Made by a program: the position numbers and the translations under genes. The notes under the pieces were generated by a model that saw nothing but the letters and a program-made list of their open reading frames with translations, was not told the origin of the DNA and did no database searches. A stretch of 64,000 bases of DNA from Pedobacter sp. Leaf41 (GTDB taxonomy: Bacteria > Bacteroidota > Bacteroidia > Sphingobacteriales > Sphingobacteriaceae), in NCBI RefSeq assembly GCF_001422545.1, contig NZ_LMLE01000012.1, positions 1-64,000 of the forward strand, read 5' to 3'. Shown piece after piece: positions 1 through 9,018 of this stretch. The number at the start of each line of letters is the position of its first letter. Within the stretch, counting starts at the first letter, position 1.

Positions 1-13
1 CAACGCATTAAGA

Positions 14-31
14 TTCCCACCTACGTGGGAA
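14..31. repeat. Short REP-like hairpin
   Basis: TTCCCAC and GTGGGAA form a perfect 7-bp stem around a 4-base loop, followed by ATGACGGG. Hairpins of this kind are typical of dispersed intergenic repeats. One copy was seen here, so membership of a repeat family is inferred. Confidence 0.45.
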
Positions 32-267
32 TGACGGGATGATCTAGTGAACTGGCTAAACTACAGACACAGCCACCAACAATGAACGGTCGTCATCCTA
101 CCAATAAACCTCCAAAGAAGATTTTTCCATCACGAAGAGCTCATTTCGAAATACGGCAATCTAAAAAACCCTTAATTTGGCCATAATTATTTATATTAGC
201 GTAATCAATGGATTGATCAATCCAATACAGCAAATTTCTGCGTTTAAATCATTTAAATTTCATTTCA

Positions 268-460
268 AGTCCACCTTTAGCCCACCATTAGTCCACCTTA
301 TATCCACCTTCCGTCCATACCTGCTTGCACCCTGCTCCCAGCATGCTTCAGGTCTGCTTCGAGAATGCCTTAGTTCAAGCGGAAGAATTCCGATCCTAAC
401 ATGGTGCTTGCATGGTGCTGGATAGGTGCTATCAGGTAAGGATAAGGACTATAACAGGTA
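268..460. repeat. Degenerate 11-bp periodic array
   Basis: Units repeat every 11 bases. CCACC (last copy CCAT) begins at 271, 282, 293, 304 and 315. TGCTT-like words begin at 322, 333, 344, 355 and 366. GGTG words begin at 403, 414 and 425, and GG-centred words continue at 435, 446 and 457, with one 10-base step. Eleven is not a multiple of three, so this is a DNA-level pattern and not a protein repeat. The word changes from block to block while the period stays. Function unknown. Confidence 0.7.
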
Positions 461-760
461 AAGATTTCCCGAACAGGAGGTGATTGCGATAGGTATCTTT
501 CCCGAATCAAGGACAATGCTATTGTGGCGGTGGTTAAAGGAGCAGCGGTACAAGAGGCAGAAAATAACACATTGAATCACAGCGAGCCTCTCCTTGAAAA
601 TAGGGAGGGGAGTTTCCCCAAAGTTAGTCTTATAAATATTTGATTAAAAACCAAAAAGATAGCATACGAAAATCCCTAACTTAATGACATTGGCCGCAGG
701 CGGGGGTTTAGGAACAAAGCAAGCTCCAAAAGTTTACTCCATGTGATTTACATTACACAC

Positions 761-793
761 GAACGATCGTCATCCTGAATTCATTCCAGGATC
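761..793. repeat. REP-like palindrome
   Basis: ATCCTG (772-777) pairs with CAGGAT (787-792), with further pairing in the AAT/ATT between them. The 16 bases at 761-776 match 84-99 with one mismatch. The core GTCATCCT occurs again at 62513-62520, and a CCATCCTGA variant lies near 16629. This suggests a dispersed REP-like family. Confidence 0.5.
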
Positions 794-975
794 TTAATAG
801 AAGAATAGATGCTTTTGTTAGTAAGGATTCTTAGCTGCGTTACCATTGCCGCTTTTAACTTTCCGTCATTAATAATGACGGATTGTAATAAACAAAATAG
901 CCATCGGATAAATATTGACATCAGGTCTACATTCATCCGATGATAGTTTCACATTGATTTCACTTCAAGTTTAAA

Positions 976-1794
976 CTACATCTTTCCTGACTTCAATTCC
1001 TCACCAAAAAAAATAGAAGCCTGGGCATCAAAAGCCAGCGGATCGCCACTGGTATAAAAAGATTTAAGTCCTTCTTTACTTAACTTCGTTTCTACCTCAG
1101 GATGTCTTCCTAAATAATCAACCAAACTTTTGGCTACAATTTCTCCCTGAGTTAAAATATTGATGTAGTCAGGCAAAACCCTTTTTAACTTTGGCAGAAG
1201 CAACGGGTAATGTGTACAAGCCAAAAGAACGCAATCTATTTCATCAGACTGCTTCATTAACCGATTACAATATTCGTCGATAAAAAAATCGGCACCAGAT
1301 TGCAAATGCTCATTGTTTTCGATCAGGGGCACCCACATCGGGCAACTCTGCTGATATACCTTAACCTCTGGAAAAAACTTATTAATCTCCAATAAATAGG
1401 ATTGCGAATTTACAGTTCCCCGAGTACCCATTACGCCAACATGGCCACTGGAGGTGAAGCTGCCGATGACCTCAGCCGTTGGCCTGATAACCCCTAAAAC
1501 CCTTTTATTTGGATACTTAACCGGTAAATCTTTTTGCTGGATAGTTCTTAAAGCTTTTGCAGAAGCGGTATTACAAGCCAGGATAACCAATTCACAGCCC
1601 TGTGCGAAAAGCCATTCCACACATTCGAGGGTATATTTGTAAATCGTATCAAAAGAATGATCACCGTAAGGAGAACGGGCATTATCGCCTAAGTAGATGT
1701 AACTATATTCGGGCAATTGATCAGCTATCGACCGGAAAACAGTTAAGCCACCATAACCTGAATCGAAAATACCTATAGGCGAACTTTTTTGCAT
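976..1794 (-). CDS. murI: Glutamate racemase
   Basis: It interconverts L- and D-glutamate in the cytoplasm, supplying D-Glu for peptidoglycan. The protein has the family hallmarks: an N-terminal FDSGYGGLT loop, the first catalytic cysteine in LACNTAS (about residue 74) and the second in LACTHYP (about residue 193). The open frame extends 36 codons further upstream to 1902, but that extension is low-complexity, runs through the hairpin at 1860-1891 and shows no homology. I therefore start at MQKSSPIG, giving 272 aa, normal for the family. It lies downstream of the bamA-ompH cluster but is separated from it by a terminator-like hairpin, so it probably has its own promoter. Confidence 0.93.
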   Translation of the reverse strand: MQKSSPIGIFDSGYGGLTVFRSIADQLPEYSYIYLGDNARSPYGDHSFDTIYKYTLECVEWLFAQGCELVILACNTASAKALRTIQQKDLPVKYPNKRVLGVIRPTAEVIGSFTSSGHVGVMGTRGTVNSQSYLLEINKFFPEVKVYQQSCPMWVPLIENNEHLQSGADFFIDEYCNRLMKQSDEIDCVLLACTHYPLLLPKLKRVLPDYINILTQGEIVAKSLVDYLGRHPEVETKLSKEGLKSFYTSGDPLAFDAQASIFFGEELKSGKM

Positions 1795-1817
1795 CACCGT
1801 AAAGATATTATTTATTG

Positions 1818-1849
1818 TTGGAAAATTGGGAGGTTGGAAAGTTGGATGA
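1818..1849. repeat. 8-bp periodic TTGG array
   Basis: TTGG occurs at 1818, 1826, 1834 and 1842, in exact 8-base phase, between the hairpin and the murI start. It belongs with the short-period intergenic arrays seen elsewhere in the window. Confidence 0.65.
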
Positions 1850-1859
1850 TGACCAAAAA

Positions 1860-1891
1860 AAAGCGGAACCAAATTACTTTGATTCCGCTTT
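1860..1891 (-). terminator. Rho-independent terminator after ompH
   Basis: AAAGCGGAA (1860-1868) and TTCCGCTTT (1883-1891) form a perfect 9-bp stem. On the minus strand it is followed by a run of eight T (1855-1862 as A on the plus strand). It fits the end of the bamA-ompH-ompH transcript. Confidence 0.75.
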
Positions 1892-1912
1892 ATATTTTTC
1901 ACATAACCTAGA

Positions 1913-1937
1913 GACTCTAGACTTATGACTCAAGACT
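1913..1937. repeat. 7-bp periodic GACT array
   Basis: GACT begins at 1913, 1920, 1927 and 1934, in exact 7-base phase. The array ends at the stop codon of the ompH gene. The same word in the same phase recurs upstream of engB. Confidence 0.65.
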
Positions 1938-2515
1938 TATTTCTTAGGAGCTGGTGCTTTAGCTGCAGTAGCAGAAATACCTAATTTAGTTTTAACTGCT
2001 GAAGTGATATCATCACCACCTTCCCAGAAAACCAGGTTATTACCACCTTGTCCGTTTGCGATATCGAAAACGTAAGCTAAACCTTTTTCTTTCGCTACAG
2101 CAGAAATTGCAGTAGCTACCTTAGCTTGAATAGGTTGAAATAACTCACCTTGTTTGGTACCAACATCCTGAGATGCTTTAGTACGGGCATCAGTAATGCG
2201 TTTTTCTAAATCCTGTAATGCTTGGCCAGCAGCTTGTAATTCTTTACCAACTGATTCTTTATTTGCTTCGCTTAAAGTTTTTTCTTTAGCTTGGGCTGCA
2301 GCCAATTGAGTTTGATATTCTTTGATCATCGCATCAATTTCTGCTTGTTTAGTTTTACCCAAAGTTTCTAAGGTAGTTTGAGCCGCTTTAGCTTCAGGAA
2401 GATTTGCAAACACATCTTCTGAATTAATGTGACCTAATTTTTGTTGCGCACTTGCCATATTCGCTGTAAACATTAACCCTGCTGCTACAAAGAATACGTT
2501 AATTAACTTTCTCAT
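1937..2515 (-). CDS. OmpH/Skp family periplasmic chaperone (second copy)
   Basis: It is a small secreted protein of the Skp/OmpH family, which holds unfolded outer-membrane proteins in the periplasm on their way to the BAM complex. An N-terminal signal peptide ends near ASAQQ (about residue 24). The middle, about residues 60-130, is a long charged alpha-helical hairpin rich in Lys, Gln and Glu, the tentacle region. The tail is Ala/Lys/Pro-rich. It is the second of two ompH genes following bamA, with 58 bases between the two. The paired arrangement after bamA is usual in Bacteroidota. Whether the copies divide their clients cannot be read from sequence. Confidence 0.88.
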   Translation of the reverse strand: MRKLINVFFVAAGLMFTANMASAQQKLGHINSEDVFANLPEAKAAQTTLETLGKTKQAEIDAMIKEYQTQLAAAQAKEKTLSEANKESVGKELQAAGQALQDLEKRITDARTKASQDVGTKQGELFQPIQAKVATAISAVAKEKGLAYVFDIANGQGGNNLVFWEGGDDITSAVKTKLGISATAAKAPAPKK

Positions 2516-2573
2516 CGTTCTATTTTACTTTTTTATTTTTTTTTGTTTTCTAAAATCTAAGGGGGCGAATATA

Positions 2574-3104
2574 CTAATTTTTTCCAGCCCCTGGCTTGTA
2601 ACCTAATTTCACAATTACATCATTACTAACATCGTAGCTGCTGCTTGCATAAATCATCATGGTTGCTTCACTGCTTTTGTCAAAAATGAAATCAAGATAT
2701 TTAGCCTTCGCAATCTGTTTGATTACATCAGAAACTTTCTCTTGAATCGGCTTGATCAATTTTGCTCTGCTTTGAAAAAGCTCACCATCTGGCCCGAATT
2801 TTTGGCGTTGAAACTCTTTTGCTTGTTTTTCTTTCTCAATGATTTCATTTTCACGGCGTTTGCGCATATCATCAGTTAACAATACCTGATCTGCCTGATA
2901 GGCTTTGTACATCCGGTCGATTTCAGAAAAATTCTGGTCAACTTGTTGTTGCCATTGTTTAGATGCTACTTCTAATTGGCTTAATGCAGACTTATATTCT
3001 GGCATCTGTTTCAAAATATACTCGGTGTCTACATAAGCAAACTTTTGGGCGTAAGCGCCAAAGGTTGTGCATAATAAAAATGCGATAAAAAGATACTTCT
3101 TCAT
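2574..3104 (-). CDS. OmpH/Skp family periplasmic chaperone (first copy)
   Basis: A 176-residue Skp/OmpH family protein, directly downstream of bamA by 99 bases. The signal peptide ends near GAYAQ (about residue 20). It is followed by the conserved FAYVDTEYILKQMPEY segment and a helical charged region (about 45-110) containing RKRRENEIIEKEKQAKEFQ. The family chaperones nascent barrels in the periplasm. It differs clearly from its neighbour at 1937-2515, so the duplication is old. Probably cotranscribed with bamA. Confidence 0.88.
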   Translation of the reverse strand: MKKYLFIAFLLCTTFGAYAQKFAYVDTEYILKQMPEYKSALSQLEVASKQWQQQVDQNFSEIDRMYKAYQADQVLLTDDMRKRRENEIIEKEKQAKEFQRQKFGPDGELFQSRAKLIKPIQEKVSDVIKQIAKAKYLDFIFDKSSEATMMIYASSSYDVSNDVIVKLGYKPGAGKN

Positions 3105-3203
3105 TTGTGTGTGTATTTAATGATTCGTTATAACCTAAGCTTCTAATAAACTCAACTTAAGGCGTTTTATTACATATTTAGTTAAATTTTTATACTTTAT
3201 CAA

Positions 3204-5747
3204 TTAAAATCCACCTAATTGTTGTGCAATACTAAAGTGGAACTGGCCTTTGTTCGAATCAGGCAATCCTGGAATGTTATCAAAACCGTAACCATAATCA
3301 ATACCCAATAAACCAAATATCGGTAGAAAGATTCTTGCCCCTACACCAACTGATCTTCTCACGTTGAAAGGATTAAAATCACTAAACTTATTCCAGGTAT
3401 TACCACCTTCGGCAAAAGCCAATACGAAAGCAGTAGCTTGTTGACTAGCAATTACAGGATAACGGGCCTCTAAAACGTATTTAGTGTAAATCGGACTACC
3501 AGATTGTTGTGCAATACGAGGATCTGAACCTACTGGAATAACTGTATTGTTCGCATAACCACGCATCGCGATTAGTTCTGAGCCTTGTAAGAAATCAAAT
3601 CCTTGCATACCATCACCACCTAGTTTGAAACGCTCAAATGCTGATTGACCTACTGCACTGTTGTACTGCCCTAAGAAACCAAATTGTGCCTGTGCTTTAA
3701 TTACTAAATTACCTGCAACGCGTTGGTACCATTGCGAATCAAATTTCCACTTGTGGTATTCAGTAAAGCGATATTTCTCTTTATCAGGTGCGGTTGCATA
3801 ATTCACTTTATTAAACAACGAATATGGAGGCGTGGCCTGAATAGTGAAACGAATAAATGAACCCGATTTAGGGAAAATTGGCGAATCTCTTGAGTCACGG
3901 CTGATCTCTTGCGATAAGTTTAAATTGTAAGAAGTACCCGAAGTAAACAAATAACCAGGGTAGTTACTTAAAATATATTGCTGTAAGTTAACAGCATGGC
4001 TTAACTGGAAATAGTTATCCGGCCAGTTTAATCTTCTACCCAAACTCACGGTAACACCATTTAAACGGATTTTCTGGAACTGAGAGTTGTCTGAATTTAA
4101 ACCGTTTGATTGTAGTGAGGTAAAAGCACTTACACCAAAACTTACTGGCTTTTCTCCACCAAACCATGGCTGAGAGAAAGAGAAGCTATAAGATTGATAG
4201 TATTTACCATTCGTTTGTCCACGTAAACTTAATTTTTGTCCATCTCCTTTTGGAAGTGGCTTATAAGCTTTCAGGTTGAATAGGTTTCTTAATGAGAAGT
4301 TATTAAAAGTTAAACCCAAGGTACCGATAATACGGCCACCACCAAAACCACCTGATAACTCAATCTGATCTGAAGGTTTTTCTTCTACAGCATATTCAAT
4401 ATCAACCGTTCCATCTGCAGGATTAGGACGAGGAGTTGGAACTGTCTTCGATTCATCAAAGTTACCTAACTGACCAATCTCACGAATGGTACGGATTAAA
4501 TCACTTTTATTAAATTTTTGTCCCGGCTTGGTACGAATCTCACGTAACACAACCTTATCATTGGTAATCGTATTCCCTTTTAAAGTAATTCTGTTGTTGG
4601 TGTATTGCGGCCCTTCATACATACGCATTTCTACGTCAACCGTATCGCCATAAATTTTGGTTTGTACCGGATCAATATTGAAAGTTAAATAACCATTATC
4701 GGTGTACATGCTGTTGATGTCGCCACCATTTTCGCCACCGCCGTTTAATTTCTTGTTTAACCTTTCTTCACTAAATACATCACCTTTCTCAATGGTTAAA
4801 ACTTTATTTAAAATACTATCAGGATAGATGGCATTTCCAGCCCAGGTAATATTACCGAAGTAATATTTCTTTCCTTCATATAAATCCATTTTAATATTTA
4901 CCCTTTTCTTGTTGTATTGGTAAATACTATCTTTCAGTAATTCAGCATCACGGTATCCCTTTTCATGCATCTTACCAATCATCTTCACTTTGTTCTCTTC
5001 ATATTTTTCTTTAGAGAATTTTCCTGAACCCCAAAAACGCCACCATGCAAATTGCTTCGGATTTTTTAAGTACTTTCTAAGCTTAGCAGCTTTAAAATCT
5101 TTGTTTCCGGTAAATTCGATACGTTGAACTTTTACACGGCTACCTTTATTAATATTAGCTTCCAATACCACGCTATTTTCAGCATTTGGGTCTTTACGCG
5201 TTTTGTAATCTATTGTAGTGAAAAAATATCCTTTATCTAACATGTACTTCTTTACAATAGCCGAAGTAGTGTTGTATAAGTTGTCGTTTACAATTTTCCC
5301 GGTTTTATCATTAAGTTTTTCCTGAATAGCCGTTTTTTGCGATTTACTGATTCCCTTTAAATCGATTGAACTTAAACGAGGACGTTCAACCACTTCGATT
5401 TCGAAATACACAGAATCCTGAACAAATTTTTCGATATTAATTTTAACATCGTCAAACAATCCCTGTGCCCAAAGCGTTTTAATCGCATCAGAAGTAGCCT
5501 CACCAGGAAGGGTAACTTTATCTCCCTTTGTTAATTTTGATAAGGTGATTAATACATCTTTATCAAGATATTGTGTTCCTGTAACGGTTGTGCCACCAAT
5601 GATATATTCTTTTGGACTAAAATAATCGAGATCTAAGCCTCCAACTTTTAAAGATGGGGTTGCTGGTGCCTTACCTGTCGGACGTATTTGCGCAAAGGCT
5701 GGAGCAGCTAAAATGACTAGGATTAAAACTTGAAATATTCTTTTCAT
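3204..5747 (-). CDS. bamA: Outer membrane protein assembly factor BamA
   Basis: It is the central barrel of the BAM complex, which folds and inserts outer-membrane proteins. A signal peptide (MKRIFQ to FAQ) is followed by about five POTRA repeats (roughly residues 50-430) and a C-terminal 16-stranded surface-antigen barrel (about 460-847). The barrel includes a GGDGMQGFDF-type segment and an aromatic-rich ending. The frame is open for 23 codons upstream of the chosen ATG at 5747, but the signal peptide begins exactly there, giving 847 aa. It is flanked by uppS upstream and two ompH genes downstream, a conserved Bacteroidota envelope order. Confidence 0.95.
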   Translation of the reverse strand: MKRIFQVLILVILAAPAFAQIRPTGKAPATPSLKVGGLDLDYFSPKEYIIGGTTVTGTQYLDKDVLITLSKLTKGDKVTLPGEATSDAIKTLWAQGLFDDVKINIEKFVQDSVYFEIEVVERPRLSSIDLKGISKSQKTAIQEKLNDKTGKIVNDNLYNTTSAIVKKYMLDKGYFFTTIDYKTRKDPNAENSVVLEANINKGSRVKVQRIEFTGNKDFKAAKLRKYLKNPKQFAWWRFWGSGKFSKEKYEENKVKMIGKMHEKGYRDAELLKDSIYQYNKKRVNIKMDLYEGKKYYFGNITWAGNAIYPDSILNKVLTIEKGDVFSEERLNKKLNGGGENGGDINSMYTDNGYLTFNIDPVQTKIYGDTVDVEMRMYEGPQYTNNRITLKGNTITNDKVVLREIRTKPGQKFNKSDLIRTIREIGQLGNFDESKTVPTPRPNPADGTVDIEYAVEEKPSDQIELSGGFGGGRIIGTLGLTFNNFSLRNLFNLKAYKPLPKGDGQKLSLRGQTNGKYYQSYSFSFSQPWFGGEKPVSFGVSAFTSLQSNGLNSDNSQFQKIRLNGVTVSLGRRLNWPDNYFQLSHAVNLQQYILSNYPGYLFTSGTSYNLNLSQEISRDSRDSPIFPKSGSFIRFTIQATPPYSLFNKVNYATAPDKEKYRFTEYHKWKFDSQWYQRVAGNLVIKAQAQFGFLGQYNSAVGQSAFERFKLGGDGMQGFDFLQGSELIAMRGYANNTVIPVGSDPRIAQQSGSPIYTKYVLEARYPVIASQQATAFVLAFAEGGNTWNKFSDFNPFNVRRSVGVGARIFLPIFGLLGIDYGYGFDNIPGLPDSNKGQFHFSIAQQLGGF

Positions 5748-5900
5748 TAAAATAATTTGTTCAGTAATGGCCACGAAGGTAACAATGTTTTTTTTAGCAA
5801 AATTTACATTTGCCATGTTTCCCTTATTATGGTTTCATTTATCGTATAAAAGTGGTGCTAAGTTAGTTTAAACGCTTGTTAAAAAGTGTTAAAAGAAAAA

Positions 5901-6641
5901 TTAGTTCAATTGTTCGCTAATTTTTCCGAAACGGCGTTCGCGTTTTTGATAGTCAACAATAGCCTCAAAGAGATCTTCTCTTCTAAAATCTGGCCACAAA
6001 ACCTCAGTGAAATAAAACTCCGTATAAGCCATTTGCCAAAGCAAATAATTACTTATCCGATGTTCGCCACTTGTTCTGATCATTAACTCCGGGTCTGGAA
6101 TATTTACGGTTGTAAGTTTCGATGAAAAGAGATCCTCATCGATATCATCCATTGAGATTGTATTATCTTTTACGGCCTCAGCAATTTTTCTGGCCGCCTC
6201 AACAATTTCCCATTTTGCACTATAGCTAAGTGCCAGCGTTAAGGTACATTTTTCGTTGTGGGCGGTTTTATCCATTGCTTCTTTCAAATCATCAATACAC
6301 TCTTTTGGTAAAGATGATATGTTGCCAATGGCATTAAGCTTAACTTTATTTTTGTTGAGCGTTTCGGTTTCTCTGTTAATTGTTGAGATTAAGATTTGCA
6401 TCAAAGCATCAACCTCTTCCTTCGGACGATTCCAGTTTTCAGTAGAAAAAGCATAAAGGGTTAAGTATTCGATACCTACTTCAACACAGCCTTCTACAAT
6501 ATCTTTTACAGAGAGTACACCTTGCTCATGCCCAAAAACACGTACTTTTCCCTGGCCTTTTGCCCATCTTCCATTCCCATCCATGATCACGGCAATGTGC
6601 TTTGGCAGGCGGCTATAGTCTATTTGTTCTTTAAAATCCAT
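5901..6641 (-). CDS. uppS: Undecaprenyl diphosphate synthase
   Basis: A cis-prenyltransferase that extends farnesyl diphosphate with isopentenyl units to make the C55 lipid carrier for peptidoglycan and surface polysaccharides. The substrate-binding IMDGNGRWA motif lies at about 19-27, with the catalytic Asp at 21. The C-terminal motif PDPELMIRTSGEHRISNYL and the following FTEVLWPDF complete the family pattern. The length of 246 aa is normal. It sits 19 bases from the DUF6089 gene and 153 bases before bamA, probably in the same leftward operon. Confidence 0.95.
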   Translation of the reverse strand: MDFKEQIDYSRLPKHIAVIMDGNGRWAKGQGKVRVFGHEQGVLSVKDIVEGCVEVGIEYLTLYAFSTENWNRPKEEVDALMQILISTINRETETLNKNKVKLNAIGNISSLPKECIDDLKEAMDKTAHNEKCTLTLALSYSAKWEIVEAARKIAEAVKDNTISMDDIDEDLFSSKLTTVNIPDPELMIRTSGEHRISNYLLWQMAYTEFYFTEVLWPDFRREDLFEAIVDYQKRERRFGKISEQLN

Positions 6642-6660
6642 TAATTAAGTCAAAATCAGC

Positions 6661-7464
6661 TTAAAACGAGTAGCATTTTGAGGATACAAAGGTAAAAGAT
6701 ATGCCAACACTAACAAATAGATAAGTGTCCCTTTTTCGAAAATCTCCTCTTTGGGTTCCTGCAACACCAATCTGACCGATAGATGGATCGGATAAATTGA
6801 TGCGATTTCCATCTGAACCAACAAATACCTGTTTATCGCTTTCTGGATACCTTCCACTAACATCGTCAATATAATCAGTCAATGGCGTTCTATAGCCTAA
6901 CTCGGTAAAAACACTCCAGGTATCTTTATAGTTGTATCGTAAACCCACGCCATAAGGGATGGTTAAAACGGCATTTTTATATCCATTCTCTTGTCCTTCC
7001 GTTGCCAGTCGATCCAAACGATAGGTTTCACCGTCGTATTTAACTTTCGGTTTAAACACAACAAAACCAGCACCGGCAAATAAGTAGGGTGTAAATTGAC
7101 GGGTTCCGCCACCCAAATTGAAATTAAAAAAATTGAAATCGATTAAGGCGCTCAATTCGTTTAAGGAAGTATTAAAACTTAAGTTCCTTTCTCTAAACTG
7201 TGCATTGTTTGATTCTGAATCTTTAGCCTGAATCTGCCCGTAAGTATAGTTTAACCTTACGCCTAAGTATTGATTGAAGTTTTTCTTTCCATAAACTCCG
7301 GCCGAAATACCACTCACTTTTAAAGGGTGGTTCTGATTAAGATCACCTAGGTATCCTGCGCCACCGCCCATCAGCCCTATTTCCCAATTGCCCTCTTGAG
7401 CAAAAGATATTTTTCCTCCGGTAATAAGAAATAAGATGATGATTAGGAGTTTATTTAGCGTCAT
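6661..7464 (-). CDS. DUF6089-type outer membrane beta-barrel protein
   Basis: A secreted 267-residue protein with a signal peptide ending near FAQEG (about 23). It is followed by alternating hydrophobic/polar strands typical of an 8-stranded barrel: GLMGGGAGYLGDLNQNH near the start, FAGAGFVVFKPKV in the middle, and FVSVGISFTF near the end. Genes of this type sit between nadK and uppS/bamA in many Bacteroidota, and this one is 2 bases from nadK. The precise role is not known to me; a structural outer-membrane role is inferred from the fold pattern and neighbours. The family name rests on recall and position. Confidence 0.8.
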   Translation of the reverse strand: MTLNKLLIIILFLITGGKISFAQEGNWEIGLMGGGAGYLGDLNQNHPLKVSGISAGVYGKKNFNQYLGVRLNYTYGQIQAKDSESNNAQFRERNLSFNTSLNELSALIDFNFFNFNLGGGTRQFTPYLFAGAGFVVFKPKVKYDGETYRLDRLATEGQENGYKNAVLTIPYGVGLRYNYKDTWSVFTELGYRTPLTDYIDDVSGRYPESDKQVFVGSDGNRINLSDPSIGQIGVAGTQRGDFRKRDTYLFVSVGISFTFVSSKCYSF

Positions 7465-7466
7465 AC

Positions 7467-8348
7467 TTAGTAGTTACGGGTATCTATGCCCCATAATAAT
7501 TTATTCCTTAACGTGTTTAAGTAAGTTTCATTGTTAAGACGAATAAGGTTTATGCAAAAGTCGGCTTTTTTTATTGATATTTTAACTGAACGCTCAACCG
7601 TTACGGTTCTACTATCACACGAAACCAAAAATTTAGATTCTCTGGCCTCCACTTCGAAGGACAACTTATTATCATCGGGAAGCACTACTGGTCGCACATT
7701 TAAATTGTGGGGAGCAATAGGCGTTACCACAAAATTCTCTGAATCTGGATAAATAATCGGCCCGCCGCAGCTGAGCGAATAAGCCGTAGAACCTGTTGGC
7801 GTGGCAATAATTAATCCATCTGCCCAATATGAATTGATAAATTCATCATTCATTGATGCGTGAATAATCATCATGGCCGAATTATCTCGCCTATGAATGG
7901 TGATGTCGTTCAGCGCAAAATTTTCTTCACCGAATAATCCATTATCTGATTCTAAAACCAAAAGTGAACGCGTATCTAAGCTATATTCTTTATTTACCAA
8001 CGCGTTAAGAGCCGATTCAATTTCGTTTTTATTGATACTGGCTAAAAAGCCTAAACGACCAAAATTGATCCCGATAACAGGAATATTCGAATCGCGAATT
8101 AACGAAAGTGTATCAAGCAAAGTTCCATCTCCACCTAAACTTAAAAGCACATCTGCATGATCTTTGAGCTCTTTGTGGTTATGAAAAATTACCGTGTTGG
8201 CTGGCAACTTGATTTTACCGTGAAGAGATGTTTTAAACTTAGAATATAAAACGGGTTGAATATTATGAGTGGCCAGAAAATTAAAAACCTCTTGCACATA
8301 GGGTAAAACTGTATCGTTAAAATCCCTCCCGTAAATTGCGATCCTCAT
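7467..8348 (-). CDS. nadK: NAD kinase
   Basis: It phosphorylates NAD to NADP in the cytoplasm. The kinase motif GGDGT is at about residues 72-76 with the catalytic Asp at 74. The conserved NDITIHR and ADGLIIATPTGSTAYSLS segments follow in the second domain. At 293 aa it matches ATP-dependent bacterial NadK enzymes. It is tightly packed between the CBS gene (7 bases) and the DUF6089 gene (2 bases), so cotranscription is likely. Confidence 0.96.
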   Translation of the reverse strand: MRIAIYGRDFNDTVLPYVQEVFNFLATHNIQPVLYSKFKTSLHGKIKLPANTVIFHNHKELKDHADVLLSLGGDGTLLDTLSLIRDSNIPVIGINFGRLGFLASINKNEIESALNALVNKEYSLDTRSLLVLESDNGLFGEENFALNDITIHRRDNSAMMIIHASMNDEFINSYWADGLIIATPTGSTAYSLSCGGPIIYPDSENFVVTPIAPHNLNVRPVVLPDDNKLSFEVEARESKFLVSCDSRTVTVERSVKISIKKADFCINLIRLNNETYLNTLRNKLLWGIDTRNY

Positions 8349-8355
8349 AAAATAT

Positions 8356-9018
8356 TTAAACGTTTAGATAGTTCATGAAAGAATCATAACGTTCTTGAGA
8401 ACCATCATCGATTTGTGTGTTGTTGTAAACTTCCTTCACCAGGTAATCGTACCTTTCAAAAGAAGCCACAAGTGATGTAATTTCTGTTTTATTAACTTTC
8501 AAAGTCACTTCCATACGAGTGGAATCATCAAAAGTATTGACATAAGACGATAAGATCTGAGCATTATCAGCCTCGACAATTTGTGAGATATGTGCCAAAG
8601 AATTATCTCTGTTACTGATTTCCAACACAATAATTCCCCCTGGCTCATTAACAGCATACTGTTCGGCCACGGCATCAACCATGTTGTTAATTGAAATTAA
8701 GCCCAGGTAGTTTTTTTGCTGATCGACAACCGGCACAGCTGTTAGTTTTAGCTGGCTCATCAAACGAATCACATCATATGTGTGTGCGTCGCTTAAGGTA
8801 AAAACGTTTAAGAAATTAACGCCAGAATCCGTCAAAATTGTATCGTGCTTGCTGATATTTAATAAATCATCTTCGGAAACTAAACCCAAGAAAGAAGCTT
8901 CGCTAACAACTGGCATGTGCTTCACTTTAAATTCGTTCATACGATCTAAAGCTTTTTGCACCGTGTCATCAGCTCTTAATGATGGAATAGCATTCGATAT
9001 GATTTCTTCAGCAAACAT
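8356..9018 (-). CDS. CBS-domain protein with ACT-like C-terminus
   Basis: A 220-residue cytoplasmic protein. Two CBS motifs span roughly residues 5-120, a pair that normally binds adenine nucleotides. Residues about 128-200 (GGIIVLEISNRDNSLAHISQ onward) look like an ACT-type small-ligand regulatory domain. No catalytic domain is present, so it is probably a stand-alone sensor or regulatory subunit. Its start overlaps the stop of the upstream hydrolase by one base, which suggests translational coupling. The ligand and partner are unknown. Confidence 0.82.
   Translation of the reverse strand: MFAEEIISNAIPSLRADDTVQKALDRMNEFKVKHMPVVSEASFLGLVSEDDLLNISKHDTILTDSGVNFLNVFTLSDAHTYDVIRLMSQLKLTAVPVVDQQKNYLGLISINNMVDAVAEQYAVNEPGGIIVLEISNRDNSLAHISQIVEADNAQILSSYVNTFDDSTRMEVTLKVNKTEITSLVASFERYDYLVKEVYNNTQIDDGSQERYDSFMNYLNV

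Larger units (their letters stand above)
1..975. other. Non-coding repeat-rich region before murI
   Basis: I find no convincing gene in these 975 bases. The two short open frames at 177-425 and 370-570 have no recognisable domain, overlap on opposite strands and follow the underlying DNA repeats, so I treat them as chance. The stretch holds a short hairpin at 14-31, a 16-base REP-like word at 84-99 and again at 761-776 with one mismatch, an 11-bp periodic array at 268-460, and a small GGGGA/TCCCC hairpin at 607-619. The rest shows nothing I can name. Confidence 0.6.

Noticed and set aside
177..425. 82-residue open frame on the plus strand
   Set aside because: It reads through the 11-bp periodic array, has no domain, and a conflicting frame lies on the other strand.
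370..570. 66-residue open frame on the minus strand
   Set aside because: No recognisable motif and it overlaps the periodic array; composition does not look coding.
1937..3104. The two ompH genes as a recent duplication
   Set aside because: The proteins are clearly diverged and the pair is a usual arrangement after bamA.
6645..6869. 74-residue minus-strand frame overlapping the DUF6089 gene
   Set aside because: It is an alternate frame of the barrel gene, which has a signal peptide and strand pattern of its own.
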